From Citromicrobium sp. UBA3494 (GTDB lineage: Bacteria > Pseudomonadota > Alphaproteobacteria > Sphingomonadales > Sphingomonadaceae): a stretch of 64,000 nucleotides of DNA. Numbering within the stretch: position 1 is the first letter of the stretch; each line of letters starts with the position of its first letter. Below, one piece after another: positions 28,727 to 37,966 of the stretch. A model generated the notes under the pieces. That model worked only from the letters and a program-made list of their open reading frames with translations. It was not told the DNA's origin and did no database searches. The stretch covers positions 1-64,000 of the forward strand of contig DFQH01000010.1 in NCBI GenBank assembly GCA_002377695.1, given 5' to 3'. The position numbers were made by a program, and so were the translations under genes.

Positions 28727-28960
28727 CTGACTAGTCGGAGGCGCGCACTTCCGGCTGTGCTTGCCGCGCGCCCTTCGTATTTTGCATCATTCCCACAGAT
28801 AGGGGACGATATCAAATGCACAACGTCGCCTTGTATGATCCTGAACGGCGGTTCGTTCCCGTTGCGGGTCGGGAGAACGGCTGCTAGGCGCAGCGCCAGT
28901 CCATCGCGCGCCCGCCAGGGTTGCCCGACCCATCAACCTTGCAACCTTAGAGTGAGCTTC

Positions 28961-29497
28961 ATGGCCGACGAAGGCGACGTTCTGACCGATCTCAACAATC
29001 AGACCAACGGCAACGGGGCGGACAACCGCCCGACTGCGGGCTTCATCACGCAGTATATCAAGGATCTCTCGGTCGAGAATCCGAACTCGCCCAGCAGCTT
29101 CCAGTGGCAGGACGCCCCGAAGATCGACCTGCAGTTCAATATCGGCGCCAATTCGGTCAACGAAGAGGTCAGCGAAGTCGAACTCAAGATCAACGTGACG
29201 GCCATCTGCGATGCCGGCCAGCTCTACGTGATCGAACTGGTTTATGCGGGCCTGGTCGGGATCCGCAACCTGCCCGAGGATCAGGCGCACATGTTCCTGT
29301 TCGCCGAAGCGCCGCGCATCCTGTTCCCCTTCGCGCGCCGCGTGGTGTCCGACGCCACCCGCGATCTGGGCTTCCAGCCGCTGATGATCGATCCGATCGA
29401 TTTCAACGGGCTCTACCTGCAGCGCCTGCAGGAAAAGCAGCAGGAAGACGCTGCGGGCGCAGCCGCTGCTGGCGGCACGCCGGGCGGCAACGCCTGA
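28961..29497 (+). CDS. secB: Protein-export chaperone SecB
   Basis: SecB is a tetrameric cytosolic chaperone that keeps preproteins unfolded and hands them to SecA. The protein has 178 residues. Core motifs: FITQYIKDLSVENPNSP, INVTAICDAGQLYVIELVYAGLVGI and ILFPFARRVVSDATRDLGFQPLMIDPIDF (the SecA-contact and core strands). The C-terminal tail is Ala/Gly-rich rather than the zinc-binding Cys tail of SecA. ATG 28961 is chosen; a much longer upstream frame is only the antisense of the neighbouring genes. Confidence 0.96.
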   Translation: MADEGDVLTDLNNQTNGNGADNRPTAGFITQYIKDLSVENPNSPSSFQWQDAPKIDLQFNIGANSVNEEVSEVELKINVTAICDAGQLYVIELVYAGLVGIRNLPEDQAHMFLFAEAPRILFPFARRVVSDATRDLGFQPLMIDPIDFNGLYLQRLQEKQQEDAAGAAAAGGTPGGNA

Positions 29498-29523
29498 CGA
29501 GAGCCCATTAGGGAGGCGGGCGG

Positions 29524-31143
29524 ATGAGCCTGCTCAAGAATGTCGGTACGATCGGCGGGTTGACGCTGGTCAGCCGCTTTGCCGGGCTGGCGCGGGAGAT
29601 GATCTTCTCCCGCGTGCTCGGCGCGAATGCCGTCACCGATGCCTGGTTCCAGGCCTTCATCATCCCCAACGTCTTCCGCCGCCTGTTTGCGGAAGGCGCC
29701 TTTTCGGCCGCCTTCGTGCCCATGTTCTCCAAGCGGTTGCATGGCACGGGCGACGCCGACAGCGGCCTGGACGAAGCGCGCAGTTTCTCCAACGATGTGC
29801 TCAGCGTCTTCCTGCCGGTGCTGATCGCGCTGTGCGCGGTGATGATGCTGGCCATGCCGCTGGTGATCCGCCTGCTGGGCGACGGCGACTCGCCACCCGC
29901 CGACTTCGCGATGGAAGTCGACTTCGCGCGGATCATGTTCCCCTATATCGCGCTGGTCAGCCTGGTGACGCTGTTTACCGGGATGCTCAATTCGGTCAGC
30001 CGCTTCGCGCCGGGGGCGAGCTTCCCCATCATCCTCAACCTCGTGCTGATCGCCGCGCTGCTGTTCGGCGACTATGCAATGAGCGAGTGGGGCTGGACCA
30101 CGCGGCAGGTCGGCTACAGCCAGGCCTGGGCGGTGACCATCGGCGGCGCGATCCAGCTCGCCTGGCTCTATTACTGGACGCGGGTGGAAGGCTTCCGGCC
30201 CAGGCTCCTGTGGCCGCGCATCACACCCGAGGTGAAGCGGCTGAGCATCATCGCCCTGCCCGCGGCAATCGGTGGAGGCGCGTATCAGATCAACACGCTG
30301 GTCCAGCTCTACTTCCTCAACCAGCTCGACGCCGGGTCGATCAGCTACATGAACTATGCCGACCGGCTGAACCAGCTGCCGCTGGGCATCATCGGCATTG
30401 CCCTGTCGACCGCGATCCTGCCGACCCTGTCCAAATTCGTCGGCTCCAAGAACCGGGAAGGCACGGACCGCATCCAGTCCGACGCGATCGAGTTGTCCAT
30501 GCTGCTGACGATCCCCGCGGCCGTGGCGCTGGCGATCTGCGCGGTGCCGTTCGTGACCATGATCTTCCAGGGCGGGCGCTTCAGCGTGGAGCAGGCGGCG
30601 CTGACGGGCGACGTGCTCGCCATGCTCGTCCTCGGCCTGCCGGCCTATGTGCTGGTCAAGGTGCTGGTGCCCAATTTCTACGCCCGCTCGGATACGCGCA
30701 CACCGGTTTACGCCGCCTTCATTTCGCTGATCGTGTTCACGGCGATGAACTTCGCGCTGGTTGCCGACTGGGGCGTGCGAGGCGTGGCCTTTGCCAGCGT
30801 GATCGGCGCATGGATCAACGTGACCTATCTCTACATCGTGCTGGTCAGGCGCGATTACTACGCGATCCCGCTCAAGCTGGTCGGCCGCATCGCGCGCCAG
30901 CTGGTCGCGGCGGCGGCGATGGGCGTTGCCCTGTGGTTCGCGCGCGATCTGCTGACCGGGTGGTACGATGCGGGCCTGTTCGAAAGGGCTGGCGCGCTGG
31001 TCGCCCTCGTGATCTGTGCGGGCGCGGTCTATTTCGCGGTTGCCTTCGCGATCGGCGCGATCGACAAGCAGCGCATCCGCACGCTGACCCGCAAGAGCGC
31101 GCTGCCCGAGCAGGGCGGCGCTCCGGACGATCTTGCCCCCTGA
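29524..31143 (+). CDS. murJ: Lipid II flippase MurJ
   Basis: MurJ flips lipid II across the inner membrane during peptidoglycan synthesis. The protein has 539 residues and about 14 helices. N-terminal motifs: LTLVSRFAGLAREMIFSRVLGA and TDAWFQAFIIPNVFRRLFAEGAFSAAFVPMF. Internal motifs: YADRLNQLPLGIIGIALSTAILPTLSK and VPNFYARSDTRTPVYAA. AGGGAGG lies upstream of ATG 29524, 26 bases after secB. The pairing with secB suggests one transcript. Confidence 0.96.
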   Translation: MSLLKNVGTIGGLTLVSRFAGLAREMIFSRVLGANAVTDAWFQAFIIPNVFRRLFAEGAFSAAFVPMFSKRLHGTGDADSGLDEARSFSNDVLSVFLPVLIALCAVMMLAMPLVIRLLGDGDSPPADFAMEVDFARIMFPYIALVSLVTLFTGMLNSVSRFAPGASFPIILNLVLIAALLFGDYAMSEWGWTTRQVGYSQAWAVTIGGAIQLAWLYYWTRVEGFRPRLLWPRITPEVKRLSIIALPAAIGGGAYQINTLVQLYFLNQLDAGSISYMNYADRLNQLPLGIIGIALSTAILPTLSKFVGSKNREGTDRIQSDAIELSMLLTIPAAVALAICAVPFVTMIFQGGRFSVEQAALTGDVLAMLVLGLPAYVLVKVLVPNFYARSDTRTPVYAAFISLIVFTAMNFALVADWGVRGVAFASVIGAWINVTYLYIVLVRRDYYAIPLKLVGRIARQLVAAAAMGVALWFARDLLTGWYDAGLFERAGALVALVICAGAVYFAVAFAIGAIDKQRIRTLTRKSALPEQGGAPDDLAP

Positions 31144-31167
31144 CGGGCCTGTGCTATGCCCGCCGCG

Positions 31168-31251
31168 ATGACTGACACGCCATTCCCTACCCGTTCGGCC
31201 CCGGCACGCTTCGTGCTGCGCGGGCGGGCGGCCTGGCGATGGTTCTGGTAA
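31168..31251 (+). CDS. Predicted tryptophan-rich leader peptide before trpS
   Basis: A 27-codon ORF whose last five sense codons are Trp-Arg-Trp-Phe-Trp, directly before TAA: it starts MTDTPFPTRSAPARF and ends AAWRWFW. Three Trp in five codons next to a stop, in the 179-base gap between murJ and trpS, is the design of a Trp-sensing attenuation leader. No strong Shine-Dalgarno is seen, which is common for leaders. The segment CTGGCGA (31233-31239), spanning a Trp codon, could pair with TTGCCAG (31274-31280), the 5' arm of the downstream hairpin, so the two structures exclude each other. trpS expression tuned by Trp-tRNA charging is inferred. Confidence 0.65.
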   Translation: MTDTPFPTRSAPARFVLRGRAAWRWFW

Positions 31252-31276
31252 GCCCGAACCCGGCAACCCGACCTTG

Positions 31277-31292
31277 CCAGCGTGCCCGCTGG
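31277..31292 (+). promoter_or_regulatory. Hairpin in the trpS leader (possible attenuator)
   Basis: CCAGCG-TGCC-CGCTGG, perfect 6-bp stem, extendable with a bulge. No T run follows (CGCAATTCAGTCTTCT), so simple intrinsic termination is doubtful; Rho-dependent or translational control is possible. Its 5' arm can pair instead with the Trp-codon region of the leader ORF. Confidence 0.45.
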
Positions 31293-31322
31293 CGCAATTC
31301 AGTCTTCTAAGGAACTACCCCC

Positions 31323-32339
31323 ATGCGCGTCGTCTCCGGCATCCAGCCCACCGGCAATCTCCACCTCGGCAATTATCTCGGCGCGATCCGCAACTGGGTG
31401 CGGATGCAGGACGAACTGTCCGAAGGGAGCGAGTGCCTGTTCTTCCTTGCGGACATGCACGCGATTTCCATGCCGCACGACCCGGCGGAGCTGCGGCGCG
31501 GCACAATCGAGATGGCGGCCGCGCTGATCGCCTGCGGGATCGATCCCACCCGCTCGATCCTGTTCAACCAGGCGCAGGTGCCCCAGCACGCAGAGCTGCA
31601 ATGGCTGCTGACGGGCACCGCGCGGATGGGCTGGCTGAACCGGATGACGCAGTGGAAGGACAAGGCAGGCAAGAACCGCGAAGGCGCTTCCGTTGCACTT
31701 TTCGCCTATCCCGTGCTGCAGGCCGCGGACGTCCTGCTGTATCAGGCGACGCATGTTCCCGTGGGCGAAGACCAGAAGCAGCATCTGGAGCTGGCGCGCG
31801 ACATCGCGCAGAAGTTCAACAACGACTTCGCATCGGAAGAAAAGCCCGTCTTCACCCTGCCCGATCCCTTCATTCCGCCCGCGGCGGCGCGGATCATGTC
31901 GCTGCGCGACGGGTCCGCCAAGATGAGCAAGTCCGACCCTTCGGAGATGAGCCGCATCAACCTGGTCGACGATGCGGACACGATCATGAAGAAGGTGAAG
32001 AAGGCCAAGACCGATCCCGATCCGCTGCCCGACAATGTCGAAGCTCTGGAAGGCCGGCCGGAGGCGCTGAACCTTGTCACGATCTATTGCGCGCTGACCG
32101 AGTCCGCGCCCGAGGCCGTCCTGGCAGAGCAGGCGGGGAAAGGCTTTGGTGCCATCAAGCCGCTGCTGGGCGAGGCGCTGGTCGAGACGCTTGCGCCTAT
32201 CTCGAGCCGTTTTCGGGCCCTGCTGGACGACCGAGAGGCGATCGATGCGGCGCTGGCACGCGGCGCGGCGCTGGCGCGAGAACGCGCTGCGCCCACGCTC
32301 TCGGCCACCTATGAGGCGCTGGGCCTCGTCCGGGGGTAG
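31323..32339 (+). CDS. trpS: Tryptophanyl-tRNA synthetase
   Basis: TrpRS charges tRNA-Trp. The protein has 338 residues, a normal class I TrpRS. The HIGH-type motif is in SGIQPTGNLHLGNYLGA (N-terminus), the Trp/ATP pocket includes FFLADMHAISMPHD and LYQATHVPVGEDQKQH, and the KMSKS loop is GSAKMSKSDPSEMSR near residue 200. AAGGA lies 9 bases upstream of ATG 31323. It is preceded by a predicted Trp leader peptide. Confidence 0.97.
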   Translation: MRVVSGIQPTGNLHLGNYLGAIRNWVRMQDELSEGSECLFFLADMHAISMPHDPAELRRGTIEMAAALIACGIDPTRSILFNQAQVPQHAELQWLLTGTARMGWLNRMTQWKDKAGKNREGASVALFAYPVLQAADVLLYQATHVPVGEDQKQHLELARDIAQKFNNDFASEEKPVFTLPDPFIPPAAARIMSLRDGSAKMSKSDPSEMSRINLVDDADTIMKKVKKAKTDPDPLPDNVEALEGRPEALNLVTIYCALTESAPEAVLAEQAGKGFGAIKPLLGEALVETLAPISSRFRALLDDREAIDAALARGAALARERAAPTLSATYEALGLVRG

Positions 32340-32366
32340 ACGGGGAAGCCACGGAAATCGCAGCAG

Positions 32367-32394
32367 GTTCAGGGGGTTAAACCCCCGTTCAGGG
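32367..32394. promoter_or_regulatory. Palindrome flanked by direct repeats upstream of the DUF4136 gene
   Basis: The perfect palindrome GGGGGTTAAACCCCC (32372-32386) sits between two direct copies of GTTCAGGG (32367-32374 and 32387-32394), spaced 20 bases apart. This lies about 95 bases before the lipoprotein start. The 20-base period (two helical turns) fits a response-regulator-type operator, but no regulator is assigned. Confidence 0.4.
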
Positions 32395-32487
32395 ACAAGC
32401 GTCTACCCGCTGCATTATTGCTGGCCGTGTGTCGGCGGAATGGGGGGCATCCCCACGGAAGCCTCCCCCGAACAAGGGGCCCAACCT

Positions 32488-33153
32488 ATGCCAAAACCAC
32501 GTTTTCTTGCCGCTCTGGGCGCGCTCGGACTGTTCGGCGTCGGCCTGACCGGCTGCGCAACCGGTTTCCAGGCCGATGTCTCGCGCTTCGAATCGCAGCT
32601 TCCGGCACCTCAGGGCCAGACCTTCGCGGTCGTGGCCGACGATCCGGCGCTCAGCGGCGGGATCGAATTCGGCCAGTATGCCGATCTCGTGCGAGAGGAG
32701 ATGGCGGAGCTCGGCTACGTGCCCGGTTCTCCGGAGACCGCCGACCTGCTGGTCCGCTTCGATTATGGTGTCGATGATGGCCGCCAGCGTGTCGTCAGCT
32801 CGGGCGTGCGCGATCCCTTCTTCGATCCGTGGTACAGCTATCGTCCGCGCTACTACCGCACGCGCGATGGCCGCATTTTCGCAGTTCGCGACCGTGCCTG
32901 GGGCTATGGGTTCTACGACCCGTGGTTCCGCAGCAACGACGTGCGCAGCTACACGGTCTACACCAGCGATATCGAGATCGAGATCGACGATCGCGCAACC
33001 GGCGAACGCCTGTTCGAAGGCACTGCGGAGGCGATGTCGCGCAGCAAGCGGCTGCAGTACCTCGTTCCCAACCTCGTCGAAGCGATGTTCACCAACTTCC
33101 CCGGCAATTCGGGCGAGACGGTTCGCATCTCGATCAAGCCGGAAGACCAGTAG
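32488..33153 (+). CDS. DUF4136 lipoprotein
   Basis: A 221-residue outer-envelope lipoprotein with a DUF4136 domain. Signal and lipobox: PRFLAALGALGLFGVGLTGC. The domain starts FQADVSRFESQLPAPQGQTFAVV and has a central Tyr/Arg/Pro-rich segment (FFDPWYSYRPRYYRTRDGR) with a second related WGYGFYDPWF, then VYTSDIEIEIDDRATGERLFEGTAEA and a C-terminal LVPNLVEAMFTNFPGNSG. Function is unknown. AAGGGG lies about 10 bases before ATG 32488. A terminator follows. Confidence 0.85.
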   Translation: MPKPRFLAALGALGLFGVGLTGCATGFQADVSRFESQLPAPQGQTFAVVADDPALSGGIEFGQYADLVREEMAELGYVPGSPETADLLVRFDYGVDDGRQRVVSSGVRDPFFDPWYSYRPRYYRTRDGRIFAVRDRAWGYGFYDPWFRSNDVRSYTVYTSDIEIEIDDRATGERLFEGTAEAMSRSKRLQYLVPNLVEAMFTNFPGNSGETVRISIKPEDQ

Positions 33154-33179
33154 AACCGGCTGCAAATCTGCAAACGGGG

Positions 33180-33207
33180 AAGGCGGGCCGCTTGGGTCCG
33201 CCTTTTT
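33180..33207. terminator. Terminator between DUF4136 gene and dut
   Basis: AAGGCGGGCC and GGTCCGCCTT form a stem with one mismatch around GCTTG, followed by TTTTT. It ends 5 bases before the dut stop and may act on both strands. Confidence 0.75.
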
Positions 33208-33211
33208 CGTA

Positions 33212-33670
33212 TCAGAGCTGCGCGTGACCGCCGGTAGACCCGAAGCCCCCTGCGCCGCGCACCGTCTCGTCAAGATCGTCGACCTCGGTGAAGGCCGCGC
33301 GGGTAACGGGGGCCAGCACCAGTTGCGCCACCCGGTCGCCCCGCGCGATCGAGAAGGTTTCCTGCCCGTGGTTGATGAGCAGAACCTTCAGCTCCCCGCG
33401 ATAATCCGAATCGATCGTGCCCGGCGCATTGGGCACGGAAATGCCGTGCTTGAAGGCGAGGCCGGAACGCGGGCGCACCTGAATCTCGTAGCCTTCGGGG
33501 ATGGCGAGCGCGAAGCCCGTGGCAACCGCATGGCGGCCGCCCGGGGCAAGCTCCACATCTTCCGCCGCACATACGTCCATCCCGGCGGCGCCATCGGTGG
33601 CGTAGGCGGGCAGCGGCAGGCCATCGCCGTGGGGCAGGCGCAGAATCGCCACGGGGACATCATTCCCCAT
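33212..33670 (-). CDS. dut: dUTP diphosphatase
   Basis: Trimeric dUTPase, hydrolysing dUTP to dUMP and PPi to keep uracil out of DNA. The protein has 152 residues and all five family motifs: [45 protein letters not shown] and [10 protein letters not shown] (P-loop-like tail). It overlaps the coaBC 3' end by 11 bases. coaBC-dut linkage is widespread. Confidence 0.96.
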   Translation of the reverse strand: MGNDVPVAILRLPHGDGLPLPAYATDGAAGMDVCAAEDVELAPGGRHAVATGFALAIPEGYEIQVRPRSGLAFKHGISVPNAPGTIDSDYRGELKVLLINHGQETFSIARGDRVAQLVLAPVTRAAFTEVDDLDETVRGAGGFGSTGGHAQL

Positions 33671-35063
33671 TGGCGACCTCCAGCTCTGCGGCGATCCGTT
33701 CGACCAGTTTCATGGCAACCTCTTCCTTGGGCATCTGCGGCCAGTCTTCCACGCCGCCGGCCGTGACGAGGTGGATGGTGTTGTCCGCCCCGCCCATGAC
33801 GCTTTGGCCCACCCCGCCCGATACGTCATTGGCGAGTATCCAGTCGGCGCGCTTGCGCTCGCGCTTGGCGCGCGCATTCTCGACCACGTCGTTGGTTTCT
33901 GCCGCAAAGCCGATCAGCAGCGCGGGCCTGTCTGCCGACGCTCCCAGCGTGGCGAGGATATCCGGGTTCTCTTCCAGCTGAAGCGCGGGCGGGCCCGACG
34001 CGCCCTTCTTCAGCTTCCGGTCGCCCGCATCGCGCGCGCGCCAGTCGGCCACGGCGGCGGCCATGATCGCGATATCGGCGGGCAGGCTCTCGCGCACGGC
34101 CCCGGCCATATCGCGCGCGGTCTGCACGTCGATCCGGGTGACGCCCGGCGGCGTGTCGAGAGCAACCGGACCTGCCACCAGCGTCACCCGCGCACCTGCG
34201 GCGGCGGCGGCGGCGGCAATGGCAAAGCCCTGTTTTCCGCTCGACCGGTTGGCGATGTAGCGCACCGGGTCGATCGGCTCGTGTGTAGGCCCGGCGGTGA
34301 CGAGCACGTGCCGCCCTGCGAGCGGTGCGTCTTCGAAGCGATAAGCGTAGCCTTGCGGTTCAGGCTCGGGCGGCGCGGCAGCCGCGCCCTTGCTCGCCAG
34401 CAGCGTGTCCGCGTTGCGCGCGGCCTTCCGGCCCCCGCGCGGGATGAGCGAGGCGATCAGCCCGCCGAGCCCGCCCTGCGGTGCCGGTGCGGCGTCTGTC
34501 GCAAAGCCGTCGCCACCCGACGCCCAATTTGCAATCGCGGCCCAGATCGCCTCCGGCTCCGGCAGGCGGCCGGGGCCATATTCGCCGCAGGCCATCGCGC
34601 CCTCGTCCGGATCGAGGACCATGACATCTGCCTCTCGCAGGCGCGCGACATTGCCCTGCACCGCGGCGTGCTGCCACATGCGCACGTTCATCGCGGGCAC
34701 CGCCATTACGGGCTTGTCCGTCGCCAGCAGCAGCGTGGTGGCCAGATCGTCCGCGATGCCTGCCGCCATCTTGGCCAGCATGTTGGCAGTCGCCGGGCAC
34801 ACCACCACCAGATCGGCCTCGCGGCTCAATTGGATGTGCCCCATTTCGACTTCGTTCTTCAGGTCCCACAGCGTGGTGTGAACCGGATTTTCGGACAGCG
34901 CGGCCAGCGTCATCGGGGTGACGAACTGCGAGCCCCCGTCGGTCAGCACGCAGGTCACCTCGCCGCCGTTCCTGCGGATCAGGCGGATCAGCTCGCACGA
35001 CTTGTAGGCCGCGATACCGCCGCCGATTACCAGCAGGATGCGCAAGGCCCGGCCGTCATCCAT
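33660..35063 (-). CDS. coaBC: Bifunctional phosphopantothenoylcysteine decarboxylase / phosphopantothenate-cysteine ligase
   Basis: CoaBC makes 4'-phosphopantetheine for coenzyme A in two steps. The protein has 467 residues. The N-terminal flavoprotein CoaC domain shows [36 protein letters not shown], the PAMN motif in [10 protein letters not shown] and the catalytic Cys in [11 protein letters not shown]. The C-terminal CoaB domain shows [38 protein letters not shown] and ADWILANDV. Between them lies an insert of about 60 residues (187-245), low-complexity and Ala/Pro-rich, longer than in many homologs. Confidence 0.96.
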   Translation of the reverse strand: MDDGRALRILLVIGGGIAAYKSCELIRLIRRNGGEVTCVLTDGGSQFVTPMTLAALSENPVHTTLWDLKNEVEMGHIQLSREADLVVVCPATANMLAKMAAGIADDLATTLLLATDKPVMAVPAMNVRMWQHAAVQGNVARLREADVMVLDPDEGAMACGEYGPGRLPEPEAIWAAIANWASGGDGFATDAAPAPQGGLGGLIASLIPRGGRKAARNADTLLASKGAAAAPPEPEPQGYAYRFEDAPLAGRHVLVTAGPTHEPIDPVRYIANRSSGKQGFAIAAAAAAAGARVTLVAGPVALDTPPGVTRIDVQTARDMAGAVRESLPADIAIMAAAVADWRARDAGDRKLKKGASGPPALQLEENPDILATLGASADRPALLIGFAAETNDVVENARAKRERKRADWILANDVSGGVGQSVMGGADNTIHLVTAGGVEDWPQMPKEEVAMKLVERIAAELEVANGE

Positions 35064-35205
35064 GTTCCGTGTCTTCCCGTGATGTCTTCGCCGCGTCTGG
35101 GTGACGGTAACGGGGCGAGCCCCAGCGCGCTAGCCCGCGCACCACTGCATGGGCTAGGAACACCCCGCGGCAGCCGACCGGCGCCGAAGGGGGAGATATA
35201 GGACC

Positions 35206-35592
35206 ATGACCACAATCCTGCGTATCGTGCTGCTGCTGGGCGGCATCTTCTATGGCGTGATGGGCGCACGCTTCCTGTTCTATCCTGCCGGCGCGGCGGA
35301 AGGCTTTGCCCTCTCCGCCACCGGGCCGCATGGCTGGTCCACCATTCGCGGAGACATGGCCGCCTTCTTCCTCGTCGGTGCACTCGGGCTGATCTGGGGC
35401 GCCGCGCGGCGTGCCGCCACGCCGTTGGTCTTCACCGCCGCCCTGTTCGGCATCGCGCTCACCGGGAGGGCGATCAACCTGGCGCAGGCGGGCAGCTACG
35501 ACGGGTGGTGGACGCCGATGGTGGTGGAGGCGGCAACCATGGTGATCGCCCTGATCGCAGCGAGCGTCCTAGCACGCACCGCGCGACACTAG
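35206..35592 (+). CDS. Small membrane protein, DUF4345-like
   Basis: A 128-residue protein with four helices, similar in pattern to DUF4345: LRIVLLLGGIFYGVMGARFLFYP, then WSTIRGDMAAFFLVGALGLIWGAARR, then a third helix and a C-terminal VEAATMVIALIAASVLA. The order RxxxxP ... IRGDxxxFFL is what suggests the family. GGGGGAGA lies upstream of ATG 35206. It is divergent from coaBC and convergent with ubiB. Function unknown. Confidence 0.75.
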   Translation: MTTILRIVLLLGGIFYGVMGARFLFYPAGAAEGFALSATGPHGWSTIRGDMAAFFLVGALGLIWGAARRAATPLVFTAALFGIALTGRAINLAQAGSYDGWWTPMVVEAATMVIALIAASVLARTARH

Positions 35593-35602
35593 CCAGCCAA
35601 GG

Positions 35603-37162
35603 CTAGCCCAGCACGCCGAAGCCGAACAGCCCGGCCATCAGACCCGCCCCTGCCAGCAGGAGGGCAGCCTGGCCCAGCCAGCCGGGGCCGGGTTTGCGCT
35701 CCTTGCGCTCCCACATCAGCTCGATTTCGGGCAACGGCGGCGGATCGGGGGCGCCGCCACGGGGCGGAAACTTCTCTTCCAGCCGCCGGATCAGCGCCGG
35801 GATGCGCTGGATGGTGTCCGCATCCTCGCGCAGGCGGTCCGCAATCGCGGCTTCCGGCCCCAGCTCGTCGCGGATCCAGTTGCGCACGAAGGGGGCGGAC
35901 ACGTCCCACATGTTGATCTTGGGATTGAGCTGGGTGGCGATCCCTTCGACCATCACCATCGTCTTTTGCAGCAGCAGGAGGTGCGGCTGGGTCTGCATGT
36001 CGAAATCGCGCGTGATCGCGAACAGCCCGTCAAGCATCTGGCCGACAGACAGCTCGCTGACCGGCTTGCCGCGCATCGGCTCGCCCACGGCGCGCAGCGC
36101 CGTGGCGAATTCGCCGACCGAGTGGTAGCTGGGCACGTATTGCGCTTCGAAATGGATTTCGGCGACGCGGCGGTAATTGCCCGTGGTCAGGCCGTAGAGG
36201 ATTTCCGCGAGCCACTGGCGCGCGCGCCGGTCGATTCGGCCCATGATCCCGAAATCGATCGCGGCAATCGTGCCGTCGGGTTCGACGAACAGGTTCCCCT
36301 GGTGCATGTCGGCATGGAAATAGCCGTAGCTGATCGCCTGCGTCAGGAAGGCCAGCACCAGCCGTTCGGCCAGCTGGTCCAGATCGTGCCCGGCCTCCAG
36401 CAGCGCCTTGCGATCGCTCATCTTGATGCCGTCGATCCACTCGATGGTCAGCACGCGGCCATTGGTGCGATCCCAGTCGACCGCGGGGATGCGGTAGCCC
36501 GCAAAGCCCTTCATTGCCTCGGCCAGTTCGCTGGCAGAGGCGGCCTCGCGCCGCAGGTCGAGCTCGGAATTGGTCCAGCGCTTGAAGTTGGCGATGGTGA
36601 GCGAGGGGCGCAGCCTTGCGGCCTCCCCGCCCATCGCCTCCACATGCGCGGCCGCCCATTCGTAGGTGGCGATGTCGCGCGCGAACTGTTCGCGGATGCC
36701 GGGCCGCAGCATCTTGACCGCGACCTGCCGCCCGTCGCTGGTCACCGCCTTGTGGACCTGCGCGATGGAGGCCGCGCCGACCGGATCGGGGTCGATGGAC
36801 TGGTACAATGCGTTCAACGGCTGGACAAAGGTCGATTCCACTGCCGGGCGCAGCCGTTCGAACGGAACGGGCGGCAGGTTGTCCTGCAGGCTGAGAAGGT
36901 TTTGCGCCGCCTCGTCCCCCACCAGATCGGGCCGCGTAGCGAGCGACTGGCCCAGCTTGATCGCCGCCGGGCCGATGGCGCGAAAGGCCCCCGCATAGTC
37001 GGGCGTCGCGGGCTGCCGCGTGCCCAGCCGGGCGATGCGGATCAGCTTCTTGACCGGCACCGGCGCGTTGGGATCGTTCTCGATCCCGCGCAGCGCGCCA
37101 TGGCGGGCAGCGATCCGCCCCCATCTGAGGAGGCGCCAGATGTGGGTACTGGGTCGGCTCAC
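35603..37162 (-). CDS. ubiB: UbiB atypical kinase-like ubiquinone biosynthesis protein
   Basis: A 519-residue UbiB/ADCK-family protein needed for ubiquinone synthesis, probably as an ATPase that helps handle hydrophobic intermediates. Motifs: KxGQ in AAIKLGQSLATRPD, the Ala-rich nucleotide loop AASIAQVHKA, VAVKMLRPG, ELDLRREAASASEL, HADMHQGNLFV and AAIDFGIMG. A C-terminal hydrophobic stretch (GWLGQAALLLAGAGLMAGLFGFG) forms membrane helices. GTG start, 4 bases after the ubiE stop. Confidence 0.95.
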   Translation of the reverse strand: MSRPSTHIWRLLRWGRIAARHGALRGIENDPNAPVPVKKLIRIARLGTRQPATPDYAGAFRAIGPAAIKLGQSLATRPDLVGDEAAQNLLSLQDNLPPVPFERLRPAVESTFVQPLNALYQSIDPDPVGAASIAQVHKAVTSDGRQVAVKMLRPGIREQFARDIATYEWAAAHVEAMGGEAARLRPSLTIANFKRWTNSELDLRREAASASELAEAMKGFAGYRIPAVDWDRTNGRVLTIEWIDGIKMSDRKALLEAGHDLDQLAERLVLAFLTQAISYGYFHADMHQGNLFVEPDGTIAAIDFGIMGRIDRRARQWLAEILYGLTTGNYRRVAEIHFEAQYVPSYHSVGEFATALRAVGEPMRGKPVSELSVGQMLDGLFAITRDFDMQTQPHLLLLQKTMVMVEGIATQLNPKINMWDVSAPFVRNWIRDELGPEAAIADRLREDADTIQRIPALIRRLEEKFPPRGGAPDPPPLPEIELMWERKERKPGPGWLGQAALLLAGAGLMAGLFGFGVLG

Positions 37163-37166
37163 CGGC

Positions 37167-37898
37167 TCAGATTTTCCAGCCCGAATGGATCGCGACCAGC
37201 CCGCCCATGATCGGCTCCACCTTCGTCTGGCTGAAACCGGCCGCGCGGATCATGCCTTCGAACTCGCCCATCGGCGGGAAGCGGCGGATCGATTCGACCA
37301 GATAACGGTACGAATCCTCGTCCTGCGCGATCGCCTTGCCCAGCTGCGGCACCACACGCTCCGAATAGAGATCGTAGGCATCCTTGAAGCCGGGCCATTC
37401 GACCGTGCTGAACTCGAGGCAGAAGAACCGCCCGCCGAACTTGAGCACGCGGTGCGCTTCGGCCAGCGCCTTGTCGATGAAGGTCACGTTCCGGATGCCG
37501 AAGGCGATGGTGTAGGCGTCGAACAGGCCGGACGAATAAGGCAGTTCCTCGGCGTTCTGGCAGCTCCAGCTCAGCCCTTCGATCCCGCGATCCATCGCCC
37601 GCTCGATCCCTGCGTCGAGCATGTCCTGATTGATGTCCGCCACGGTCACCTCGGCACCGGCTGCCGCCATGCGGAACGCGATGTCGCCCGTGCCGCCCGC
37701 CATGTCGAGGATCGCCTCGCCCGGCTTGGGCTTCACCCGCCGCACGAAGCGATCCTTCCAGAGGCGATGCATCCCGCCGGACATGGCATCGTTCATCACA
37801 TCGTACTTGGCGGCGACGTTGGAAAACACGCCGCCAACGCGCGCGGTCTTCTCATCGGGGCTGACGTCTTCGTAGCCGAAGGAAACGGTATCGCTCAT
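37167..37898 (-). CDS. ubiE: Ubiquinone/menaquinone C-methyltransferase UbiE
   Basis: SAM-dependent C-methyltransferase of quinone synthesis. The protein has 243 residues. Motifs: VFSNVAAKYDVMNDAMSGGMHRLWKD, SAM site ILDMAGGTGDIAFRM, FDAYTIAFGIRNV, RVLKFGGRFFCLEFS and the C-terminal GGLVAIHSGWK. ATG 37898 starts the recognised N-terminus; an in-frame upstream extension into the intergenic hairpin is rejected. In an operon with ubiB. Confidence 0.96.
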   Translation of the reverse strand: MSDTVSFGYEDVSPDEKTARVGGVFSNVAAKYDVMNDAMSGGMHRLWKDRFVRRVKPKPGEAILDMAGGTGDIAFRMAAAGAEVTVADINQDMLDAGIERAMDRGIEGLSWSCQNAEELPYSSGLFDAYTIAFGIRNVTFIDKALAEAHRVLKFGGRFFCLEFSTVEWPGFKDAYDLYSERVVPQLGKAIAQDEDSYRYLVESIRRFPPMGEFEGMIRAAGFSQTKVEPIMGGLVAIHSGWKI

Positions 37899-37966
37899 GG
37901 CCTTGCGCCTTAGGGTGAAAGTGGGGTGGCGTCCATCGGCGGGATCATGGCATCCCTTCGCTTCGC

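Noticed and set aside
29413..31266. 617-codon minus-strand frame
   Set aside because: Antisense of murJ, with His/Gln/Asp-rich composition typical of shadows.
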